NCBI GenBank assembly: GCA_003105225.1
Contig: PQAK01000171.1
Span: 4,056-15,261 of the forward strand
DNA: 11,206 nucleotides
Source of the DNA: Deltaproteobacteria bacterium
GTDB lineage: Bacteria; Desulfobacterota; Deferrimicrobia; Deferrimicrobiales; Deferrimicrobiaceae
Direction: 5' to 3'
The notes beneath the pieces were generated by a model. It was not told the origin of the DNA, did not search any database, and worked only from the letters and a program-made list of their open reading frames with translations. Positions within the stretch are counted from its first letter, which is position 1. Each line of letters starts with the position of its first letter. The position numbers and the translations under genes were made by a program. This document shows positions 1-5,972 of the stretch, piece after piece.

Positions 1-135
1 GAAGGCATCGCCTTCCTGAAGGAAGGCGCGATCGGCCTGGCCATCGTGCTGTTCCTGATGTTCGAGCCCGACGGGCTCGCGCATCGCTGGAAGATGATCA
101 AGGCGTACTGGAAGCTCTATCCGTTCTCGTATTGA
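1..135 (+). CDS. livM: LivM-type ABC permease, C-terminal fragment
   Basis: Frame 1 is open from the window edge to a TGA at 133-135 and encodes the last 44 residues of a protein. The fragment has a hydrophobic helix (AIGLAIVLFLMF) followed by EPDGL and an aromatic basic tail ending in YPFSY. In Liv-type branched-chain amino acid permeases (LivM, BPD_transp_2 family) the last membrane helix is usually followed by a similar EP.GL motif and a short cytoplasmic tail. LivK and LivF follow on the same strand, which supports the assignment. The protein would be one of two inner-membrane channel subunits; LivH and LivG probably lie upstream, outside the window. The start and most of the protein are missing, so LivM rather than LivH rests on the tail and the gene order. 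Confidence 0.8.
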   Translation, partial: EGIAFLKEGAIGLAIVLFLMFEPDGLAHRWKMIKAYWKLYPFSY

Positions 136-271
136 CCCGGCTGCATCGTGCGAGGGATTTCACGGCTGCCGGAAGATCAAGAAAGGAGGGGGGAAAAGGG
201 GGCGACGAAGGGAACGAAAGTGGCGGCGAAGGGGATTCAGGGAAACCAACCGAACCCATAAGGAGGAAAGC
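136..271 (+). other. Purine-rich livM-livK intergenic leader
   Basis: This 136-nt gap is strikingly purine-rich on the + strand from about 171 to 260. It contains G-runs at 188-193 (six G), 198-202 (five), 210-212 (three) and 231-234 (four). CGGCTGC is directly repeated at 139-145 and 163-169. I see no convincing terminator or sigma-70 promoter. A strong ribosome site, AGGAGG at 261-266, sits just before the livK start at 272. The G-runs could affect transcript structure, but the loop before the last run is long for a G-quadruplex. Confidence 0.5.
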
Positions 272-1450
272 ATGAGGAAGGGAACGTTGAGAGTTTTTGC
301 GATGGCAGCGGCACTGGCGTTCGCGTTAGCGGGCGTCGCGTATTCCGCCGACGTGATCAAGGTCGGGCACCTCGCCGACCTGACGGGCGCGACGGGCGAA
401 GTCGGGAAGCCCTACGCCCAGGGCGTCCAGGACTACAAGGACTGGGTCAACGCCCACGGCGGGATCAACGGCAAGAAGATCGACATGCCGATGTTCGACT
501 ACGCCTACGACAAGAACAAGGCGGTGAACCAGTACAAGAAGTACAAGGAAGAAGGCGTCGTGGCCATCCAGGGGTGGGGCTCCGGCGATACGGAGGCGCT
601 CTCCGCGACCACCGGAAGCGACAAGATCCCTTACATCTCCGCATCCTACTCGGCCCACCTGACCGACCCGAAGAAGAGCCCGTACAACTTCTTCTGCGCC
701 GCCGACTATACCACCGCGCTGCGCGCGGGACTGAAGTACCTGAAGGACAACTGGAAGGAGAAGCGGGCGCCGAAGGTGGTCTTCATCTATCCGAACGTCC
801 CGTACGGGATCGCCCCCATCAAGGGCGGCAAGGAATACGCGAAGGAGCTCGGGTTCGAGGTCTTGAGCGACGAGATCGTCGACCTGAAGGCGATCGAGGC
901 GAACTCGCAGATGCTCTCCGTGAAGAACAAGGGCGCCGACTTCGGGTGGATCGGCGGGACGACCAACTCGGCGGCCGTCATCATCAAGGACGCCAAGAAG
1001 CTGGGGCTGAAGACCAAGTTCTTCGTCAACATCTGGGGCGCCGACGAGACGACCCCGAAGCTGGCCGCGGGCGCCGAGGAAGGCGTGCTCGTGATGGCCG
1101 GGTCCCCCGTGTACGGCGACAAGGTGCCCGGGATGAAGCAGCTCATGGAGATCACGAAGAACCAGCCCCAGGTGACCCACTACATCCGCGGATACACGTC
1201 GATGATGGTGCTCACCGAGGCGCTCAAGCGCGCGGACAAGAAGGGCAAGATCACCGGGGTATCGGTGAAGGACGCCCTGGAATCGCTGAAGGACTTCGAC
1301 ACGCAGGGACTGACTCCTTCGAAGATCACCTTCTCTGCGACCGACCACCGGCCGCATACGACGGTCAACATCCTGGAGTTCAAGAAGGGGAAAATGGTTC
1401 CGGTGAAGCGCATCGATCTTCCCCGCAAGGCGGAGTGGCTCGGACTGTAG
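272..1450 (+). CDS. livK: Branched-chain amino acid ABC transporter substrate-binding protein (LivK-like)
   Basis: This 392-residue protein is the periplasmic ligand receptor of a Liv-type (HAAT family) ABC importer. Residues 1-26 form a Sec signal peptide: basic MRKGTLR, an Ala-rich hydrophobic core, and probable cleavage after AYSA, giving a mature start of DVIKVG. The mature N-terminus (GHLADLTGATGEVGKPYAQG) and the following GGINGKKI are typical of the type I periplasmic-binding fold (Peripla_BP_6), and the length is normal. The ATG at 272 has AGGAGG at 261-266, an ideal distance. LivM lies directly upstream and LivF 94 nt downstream, with two GC hairpins between. Relatives bind Leu/Ile/Val, other amino acids, amides or aromatic acids, so the ligand is open. 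The neighbouring PaaK-like ligase makes an organic or aromatic acid as plausible as an amino acid. Confidence 0.9.
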   Translation: MRKGTLRVFAMAAALAFALAGVAYSADVIKVGHLADLTGATGEVGKPYAQGVQDYKDWVNAHGGINGKKIDMPMFDYAYDKNKAVNQYKKYKEEGVVAIQGWGSGDTEALSATTGSDKIPYISASYSAHLTDPKKSPYNFFCAADYTTALRAGLKYLKDNWKEKRAPKVVFIYPNVPYGIAPIKGGKEYAKELGFEVLSDEIVDLKAIEANSQMLSVKNKGADFGWIGGTTNSAAVIIKDAKKLGLKTKFFVNIWGADETTPKLAAGAEEGVLVMAGSPVYGDKVPGMKQLMEITKNQPQVTHYIRGYTSMMVLTEALKRADKKGKITGVSVKDALESLKDFDTQGLTPSKITFSATDHRPHTTVNILEFKKGKMVPVKRIDLPRKAEWLGL

Positions 1451-1459
1451 GAAACCGTC

Positions 1460-1515
1460 GGCCGGCGATGCCGGCCTTCCATCGGACCGGGGCGGGAGGA
1501 CATCGCCCGCCCCGG
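1460..1515 (+). promoter_or_regulatory. Two GC-rich hairpins between livK and livF
   Basis: Hairpin A pairs GGCCGGC (1460-1466) with GCCGGCC (1470-1476) around a GAT loop. Hairpin B pairs CCGGGGCGGG (1487-1496) perfectly with CCCGCCCCGG (1506-1515) around a 9-nt loop. Neither is followed by a T-run, so they do not look like classical intrinsic terminators. In binding-protein operons such as malE-malF, 3' hairpins after the receptor gene protect its mRNA and let the receptor exceed the membrane components. That role, or partial attenuation before livF, is my inference; the pairing is seen directly. Confidence 0.6.
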
Positions 1516-1544
1516 CCTTCAATTCGAGGCCGAGGGATGGCGAC

Positions 1545-2339
1545 ATGCTCCAGGTGAACAATATCGAGGTGATCTATTCGGACGTGATCCTGGTCCTGAA
1601 AGGCCTCTCCCTCGTGGTGCCGAAGGGGCAGATCGTGGCGCTGCTCGGGGCCAACGGCGCGGGGAAGAGCACGACCCTCAAGGCGATCTCGGGGCTCCTG
1701 AAATCCGAGGAAGGGGAGGTCACCGACGGGGAGATCCTCTTCGAGGGGCAGAAGATCAACGGGAAGGACCCCGAGGAGATCGTCCGGAAGGGGATCTTCC
1801 AGGTGATGGAGGGACGCCGGGTGTTCGAGGACCTGACCGTCGAGGAGAACCTGCGGTGCGGGGCCTACACCCGGAAGGATTCCAGGAACCTCAAAGGGGA
1901 TTACGAGCGGGTCTACCGGTACTTCCCCCGGCTGAAGGAGCGCCGCAAGCAGCTGGCGGGCTACCTCTCGGGAGGGGAGCAGCAGATGCTGGCCATCGGG
2001 CGCGCGCTCATGGCCCGGCCGAAGCTGATGCTGCTGGACGAGCCGTCGCTGGGGCTCTCGCCCCTGCTCGTGAAGGAGATCTTCGCCATCATCAAGGAGA
2101 TCAACGAGAAGGAGGAGGCGACGATCCTCCTGGTCGAGCAGAACGCGCGGGTCGCGCTTTCCATCTCGCACTACGGCTACATCATGGAGAACGGGAAGGT
2201 CGTGCTCGACGGCGAGACCGAAAAGCTCGCCAACAACGAGGACGTCAAGGAATTCTACCTCGGGATGAACGAAGTCGGCGCGCGCAAGTCCTACCGCGAG
2301 ATCAAGCACTACAAACGCCGCAAACGGTGGTTAAGCTAA
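1545..2339 (+). CDS. livF: Branched-chain amino acid ABC transporter ATP-binding protein (LivF)
   Basis: This 264-residue cytoplasmic ATPase energises the Liv importer. Walker A is GANGAGKST (35-43), the Q-loop Gln is in GIFQVMEGRR (about residue 86), the ABC signature is LSGGEQQ (141-147) and Walker B is LMLLDEP (161-167, Asp165/Glu166). LVEQN (196-200) is the usual LivF sequence after Walker B, and the EGRRVFEDLTVEENL segment is also typical of LivF rather than LivG. The product is somewhat longer than E. coli LivF (237 residues) because of a basic tail ending in HYKRRKRWLS, which I have seen in related anaerobe homologs. GAGGGA at 1532-1537 sets the start at 1545; the ATG at 1538 is out of frame. 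The TAA stop (2337-2339) lies in the left arm of a GGGACGTTCTTAAA repeat. Confidence 0.93.
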   Translation: MLQVNNIEVIYSDVILVLKGLSLVVPKGQIVALLGANGAGKSTTLKAISGLLKSEEGEVTDGEILFEGQKINGKDPEEIVRKGIFQVMEGRRVFEDLTVEENLRCGAYTRKDSRNLKGDYERVYRYFPRLKERRKQLAGYLSGGEQQMLAIGRALMARPKLMLLDEPSLGLSPLLVKEIFAIIKEINEKEEATILLVEQNARVALSISHYGYIMENGKVVLDGETEKLANNEDVKEFYLGMNEVGARKSYREIKHYKRRKRWLS

Positions 2340-2368
2340 CAACTTGGGGACGTTCTTAAACTTTTTAA
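2338..2368 (+). repeat. Solo GGGACGTTCTTAAA repeat between livF and paaK
   Basis: The core, 2347-2368, begins GGGACGTTCTTAAACTTT and is identical over 22 nt to the copy at 4615-4636. The preceding AACAACTTG resembles the AATAACTT head of the other elements (2338-2352 matches the head and core of the inverted copy near 3799-3813 at 13 of 15 positions). It begins at the last two bases of the livF stop codon. No inverted partner is present in this gap, so it is a single half-element. It is AT-rich compared with the surrounding genes. Confidence 0.85.
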
Positions 2369-2394
2369 TCCCGCTGCTTGTGATGGAGTGATCG

Positions 2395-3672
2395 ATGAGC
2401 GACCGGGAACGCGGGTTTTTCGACGAGGAGCAGGAGCGGATGTCCGCGAAGGAGCGGGCGGGGTTCGTGCGGCGCATCCTGCGGGAGACGGTGCCGTACG
2501 CCTACGAGAAGGCGCCCGCCGCCCGCAAGAAGCTGGACGATGCCGGCGTATCCCCGGACGACGTCAAGGACATCGAGGACCTTGCGAAGATCCCCCTCAC
2601 GCGGAAGGCCGATCTGAAGACCCTCCAGAAGGCGGAGCCGCCGTTCGGCGGGCTGGCGGCGGTGTCTCCCCGCGGAATGCGGCGGATCTACGTCTCCCCG
2701 GGCCCGACGTTCGACCCGGAAGGGCGGGAGGAGACCCACTGGAGGTGGGAGAAGGCGTTCGTGGCCGCGGGCTTCCGGCCGGGCGACATCGTCCAGAACA
2801 CCTTCATGTACCATTTCACTCCCGCGGGCCTGATGTTCGAGGAGGGGCTGATCCGCATCGGCTGCACCGTCGTTCCCGCCGGCGTCGGGAACACCGAAAT
2901 GCAGGTGCAGGTGCTGCGGGACCTGGGCGTGAGCGGCTACGTCGGCACCCCGTCCTTTTTGATGACCCTCCTCGAGAAGGCGAAGGAGATGGGAGTCGTT
3001 CCCGGCGACGGGCTCCGGCTCCAGGTCGCCTTGGTCACCGCCGAGATGCTGCCCGAGTCGCTTCGCAAGCGATTCCGGGAGGAATTCGGCATCCAGGTTC
3101 GCCAGGCGTACGGGACCGCCGACGTCGGGTCGATCGGCTACGAGTGCTTCGAGGCGAAGGGGATGCACATCAACGACGAGATCGTGGTGGAGCTGCTCGA
3201 CCCCTCCACGGGTAAACCGGTCGCCCCCGGCGAAATCGGGGAAGTGGTCGTCACCCTGCCCAGCACCACCTATCCGCTGATCCGGTTCGCCACGGGGGAC
3301 CTCACCGTTTATACGAACGAGCCCTGCCCCTGCGGTCGGACATCCAACCGGCTGCTTCGGCTTGTCGGCAGAGTGGACCAGGTGACCAAGGTCAAGGGGA
3401 TGTTCGTGCATCCCGAACAGGTGTCCCAGCTCGAGAAGAAGCTCCCCGAGCTCGCCGCCGTCCAGCTCGTCATCACCCGCACCGGCCACGAGGACCACAT
3501 GACGATCCGCGCTCTCCTTGCCGCGGGGGCCTTGCCCTCGGACGCGCTTCGGGAGAAAATTGGTGAAACGGCCCGTGAGGTGACCCGCCTCCGGGGGGAG
3601 GTCGTCTTCGTGCAGGAATCCGAGATGGCCGAGAAGGAGAAGAAAATCCTCGACACCCGGAAATGGGACTGA
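2395..3672 (+). CDS. PaaK-like AMP-binding (phenylacetate-CoA ligase family) protein
   Basis: This 425-residue protein belongs to the ANL adenylating superfamily, PaaK branch, which activates a carboxylic acid with ATP and transfers it to CoA. Residues 15-60 carry the PaaK-type opening (RERAGFVRRILRETVPYAYEKAP is shortened here to its theme) and KIPLTRKADLK. The core has YGTADVG (239-245), FATGDL (298-303), CPCGRTSNRLLRLVGRVDQV and KGMFVHPEQV. The C-terminus KKILDTRKWD carries the lysines expected near the active site. The ATP phosphate-binding loop, normally like SSGTTG, is SPGPT at 101-105, and Asp243 stands where many relatives have Glu. This marks a divergent subfamily, so the substrate and even CoA-ligase activity are not assured. 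GGAG at 2384-2387 supports the ATG at 2395. Its position after livF suggests it processes the imported compound. Confidence 0.82.
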   Translation: MSDRERGFFDEEQERMSAKERAGFVRRILRETVPYAYEKAPAARKKLDDAGVSPDDVKDIEDLAKIPLTRKADLKTLQKAEPPFGGLAAVSPRGMRRIYVSPGPTFDPEGREETHWRWEKAFVAAGFRPGDIVQNTFMYHFTPAGLMFEEGLIRIGCTVVPAGVGNTEMQVQVLRDLGVSGYVGTPSFLMTLLEKAKEMGVVPGDGLRLQVALVTAEMLPESLRKRFREEFGIQVRQAYGTADVGSIGYECFEAKGMHINDEIVVELLDPSTGKPVAPGEIGEVVVTLPSTTYPLIRFATGDLTVYTNEPCPCGRTSNRLLRLVGRVDQVTKVKGMFVHPEQVSQLEKKLPELAAVQLVITRTGHEDHMTIRALLAAGALPSDALREKIGETAREVTRLRGEVVFVQESEMAEKEKKILDTRKWD

Positions 3673-3813
3673 ATAACTTAACCCCAGGGACGTTCTTAAA
3701 ACTTTGATGGGAAGTTCGGGACGTTCTTAAAGTTTTTCAAGTTACCTATATCCAGATGAAAAACTTTAAGAACGTCCCCTTTCTGAAAGTTTTAAGAACG
3801 TCCCAAAGTTATT
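3672..3813 (+). repeat. Nested four-arm palindromic repeat element between paaK and DUF169 gene
   Basis: Four copies of the GGGACGTTCTTAAA core sit in this gap: two forward (3687-3705 and 3718-3740) and two reverse (3757-3778 and 3786-3804). The outer pair is a perfect 19-bp inverted repeat. The inner pair is perfect over 22 bp (3718-3739 with 3757-3778) around a 17-nt loop. An outermost 8-bp pair, AATAACTT (3672-3679) and AAGTTATT (3806-3813), closes the structure. The whole can fold as one long interrupted stem. It starts on the last base of the paaK TGA and ends immediately before the AAGGAG ribosome site (3815-3819 region) of the DUF169 gene. The layout is that of a REP/REPIN-type extragenic palindrome. 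A strong RNA hairpin here could attenuate or stabilise the transcript; that is inference. Confidence 0.92.
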
Positions 3814-3827
3814 AAGGAGACCCATCA

Positions 3828-4604
3828 ATGGATGCCGCAACCTTGAACGGCCATCTCGAGAAACACCTGCGCGTGCATACCTTCCCCTTGGGGATAAAGT
3901 CTTATAAAGAGGGCGAGCCGCTCCCCGAAAAGGTGAAGGTGCCGTCGAAGCACCTCGGCATCAAGATGGCGATCTGCCAGGCGATCTCCATGGCCCGCCG
4001 CTACGGCTGGACGATGGCCCTCGCCGGCGAGGACCTCTCCTGCCCCATCGCCAAGGCGGTGTTCGGCTTCGAGGAGCGGAACGAGTACTACACCTCGGGA
4101 CGCCTGGCCGACGGGATGTACGCCTCCTGCCGGGAGGCCGGCGCCCGGTTCGAGGACGCCCTCGCCAAGTACGACATCGGCGAATACGCATGCGTGGTCG
4201 CGGGGCCGCTGGGGCGCGCCAATTTCATCCCCGACACGGTCCTGGTCTACGGGAATTCCGCCCAGGTCTTGAGGCTCCTGAACGCCTGCCTCTACAAGAA
4301 GGGAGGCAGCCTGAAAAGCGATTTCTCCGGCCGCGGGGACTGCGCCGACATCGTCATCAAGGGGAAGAAGACCGGCGAGCCGCAGGTCATCCTGCCGTGC
4401 TACGGCGACCGGATCTTCGGGATGACCGGCGACGACGAGATGGCCTTCACCTTCCCCTTCGCCATGGCGGAGGAGGTGGTCGAAGGGCTCGAGAAGACCC
4501 ACGCCGGCGGCGTCCGCTACCCGGTCCCCATCTTCCTGCGCTACCAGGCCGACTTCCCGAAGTCCTACCAGGAACTGGAAAAGCTCTGGGCGGAGAAAAA
4601 ATAA
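3828..4604 (+). CDS. DUF169 (COG2043) family protein
   Basis: This 258-residue soluble protein of unknown biochemical function matches what I know of the DUF169/COG2043 family of anaerobic bacteria and archaea. Recognisable family segments are ICQAISMARRYGW (49-61), LSCPIAKAVFGF (70-81) and ILPCYGDRIFGMTGDDEMAF (188-207). It has seven cysteines (50, 72, 101, 122, 154, 172, 191). Cys50, Cys72, Cys172 and Cys191 lie in the best-conserved-looking segments, so a metal, Fe-S or thiol role is possible but unproven. There is no signal peptide or membrane segment. The AAGGAG at 3814-3819 supports the ATG at 3828. The TAA stop (4602-4604) lies inside the left arm of the next repeat. Inverted-repeat elements flank the gene on both sides, so it is either a self-contained transcription unit or an insulated part of the operon. 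Confidence 0.8.
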   Translation: MDAATLNGHLEKHLRVHTFPLGIKSYKEGEPLPEKVKVPSKHLGIKMAICQAISMARRYGWTMALAGEDLSCPIAKAVFGFEERNEYYTSGRLADGMYASCREAGARFEDALAKYDIGEYACVVAGPLGRANFIPDTVLVYGNSAQVLRLLNACLYKKGGSLKSDFSGRGDCADIVIKGKKTGEPQVILPCYGDRIFGMTGDDEMAFTFPFAMAEEVVEGLEKTHAGGVRYPVPIFLRYQADFPKSYQELEKLWAEKK

Positions 4605-4754
4605 CTTAACAGCAGGGACGTTCTTAAACTTTTTAACATCGTACCCAGGTGATGTGGAAATAACTTATAAAATCAGGACCCACCTCTGTGGTACAAGGGT
4701 TAACAATGAATAGAGACATTAAAAAGTTTAAGAACGTCCCTAAGTTTTAGTTAT
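4601..4754 (+). repeat. Inverted pair of 22-nt repeats filling the DUF169-M24 gap
   Basis: A forward copy at 4615-4636 and a reverse copy at 4719-4740 are perfect reverse complements over 22 nt. The intervening 82 nt contains a second AATAACTT head (4659-4666) followed by a diverged sequence with CAGGACC, possibly a decayed or related element. Outer arms ATAACT (4601-4606) and AGTTAT (4749-4754) extend the symmetry. The left arm contains the DUF169 stop codon and the right arm contains the first two bases of the M24 start codon. The element therefore occupies the whole intergenic space and leaves no clear Shine-Dalgarno sequence for the downstream gene. Confidence 0.9.
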
Positions 4755-5961
4755 GTATCGACTGACGCCGAAAGAGGAAATCAGCACCAGGGTGAGGGCG
4801 TTGCAGGAAAGGCTGGCGCAGGCCGGCCTGGACGCGGCGGTCATCGTCCAGAACGCCGACCTGTTCTACTTCGCCGGCTCCGTCCAGCAGGGGGTCCTGG
4901 TCGTTCCCGCCGACGGCGAGCCGGTCTACTTCGCCCGCCGGGTGTACGAGCGCGCGATCGCCGAATCCTCGATCGAGCACATCGAAAGGATCTCCAGCCT
5001 CAAGGATATTCCGGCCTGGTTCGGGAAGCGGGGGATCACCTTCAATTCGCTGGGATTCGAGCTGGAAGTGATGCCGGTCACCACCTTCAGCCGGTATTCG
5101 GCGCTGTTCCCCCAGGCAAGGACCGCGGACATCTCCACGCCCATCCGGGAGATCCGGGCCGTCAAGGGACCCTCCGAGATCGAGGCGCTGCGGACCTGCG
5201 GGAAGAAGCTCTCCGCGCTGCTCTCCGATATGCGGACGCAGATCCGCCCGGGGATGACCGAGATGGAGCTCCAGGGGATCCTCCAGGGCAAGGCGATCGC
5301 CGGCGGGCACACGACGATCACCCGGATGCACGCCTGGAACCAGGAGGTGGGCCTGGGATGCGTCATCTCCGGCCCCGACGCGGCCCTTCCCTCCTACGCC
5401 GACTTCCCCACCTCCGGAAAGGGGACCTCTCCGTACGTCCCCGCGGGGCAAGGGTATCGGCTTTTCGAGAAGAACGAGCCGATCATCGTCGACGTCATGT
5501 GGGCGCAGGACGGCTACCTGGTCGACATGGCGCGCACCTACGTCATGGGAGCCCTTTCCGAAAAGATGACGATGGCCCACGAGCTGACCGTCAAGGTCCT
5601 GCGGGATATCGAGAACGCCATCCGCCCCGGCGCGGTGGCGGGGGATCTCTACGAGATCGGCGTGGAGATGGTCTCCCACAGCCCGTTCGCCGCGAATTTC
5701 ATGGGCCCACCGGGGTATAATGTGAAGTTCATCGGGCACGGGATCGGCATCGAGGTCGACGAGTTCCCCTTCATCGCGAAAGGGTCGAAGACCGTCCTGG
5801 CCCCGGGGATGTCCTTCGCCATGGAGCCCAAGTTCGTCTTCACGGGCGAGGGGGCGGTGGGGCTGGAAAACGCGTACCTGGTCACCGAGACCGGGTTCGA
5901 GAAGCTGACGCAAATGGACGAAGAGATCATCTCCTGCGCCGCCGGCAGCCGGGAGCCGTAA
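4753..5961 (+). CDS. M24 family metallopeptidase (Xaa-Pro peptidase-like hydrolase)
   Basis: This 402-residue cytoplasmic enzyme has the two-domain creatinase/aminopeptidase P layout. An N-terminal creatinase-like domain (about 1-150, with ADLFYFAGSVQQGVL) ends at the typical REIRAVKGPSEIEALR linker, and a pita-bread catalytic domain follows. All five dinuclear metal ligands are visible: Asp247 (IIVDV), Asp258 (LVDMART), His329 (GHGIG), Glu358 (MEP) and Glu372 (LEN). That argues for a true metallohydrolase rather than a metal-free creatinase. In the usual HE.P segment the His is Asp336 (EVDEFP), a subfamily trait or an altered specificity. The likely reaction is cleavage of an N-terminal X-Pro or a similar C-N bond. 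The ATG at 4753 has no visible ribosome site because the repeat runs into it. GTG at codon 14 is an alternative, but the ATG gives the expected family N-terminus. The isochorismatase gene follows after 11 nt. Confidence 0.87.
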   Translation: MYRLTPKEEISTRVRALQERLAQAGLDAAVIVQNADLFYFAGSVQQGVLVVPADGEPVYFARRVYERAIAESSIEHIERISSLKDIPAWFGKRGITFNSLGFELEVMPVTTFSRYSALFPQARTADISTPIREIRAVKGPSEIEALRTCGKKLSALLSDMRTQIRPGMTEMELQGILQGKAIAGGHTTITRMHAWNQEVGLGCVISGPDAALPSYADFPTSGKGTSPYVPAGQGYRLFEKNEPIIVDVMWAQDGYLVDMARTYVMGALSEKMTMAHELTVKVLRDIENAIRPGAVAGDLYEIGVEMVSHSPFAANFMGPPGYNVKFIGHGIGIEVDEFPFIAKGSKTVLAPGMSFAMEPKFVFTGEGAVGLENAYLVTETGFEKLTQMDEEIISCAAGSREP

Positions 5962-5972
5962 GGGGAACCGAC

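Noticed and set aside
326..1561. Long antisense open frame across livK
   Set aside because: It is a shadow of the GC-rich coding strand: low-complexity, Arg/Leu/Val/Gly-rich, with no recognisable domain, opposite a clear binding-protein gene.
2347..2394. Intrinsic terminator after livF
   Set aside because: The solo repeat has a T-run but no inverted partner in this gap, so no stem precedes the Ts.
3687..4740. CRISPR array
   Set aside because: The repeats occur in both orientations, lie in separate gaps and have irregular spacing, with no spacers of uniform length and no cas genes.
2338..4754. Complete insertion sequence between the genes
   Set aside because: No transposase gene fits in the gaps, which are under 160 nt. 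The elements could only be non-autonomous.
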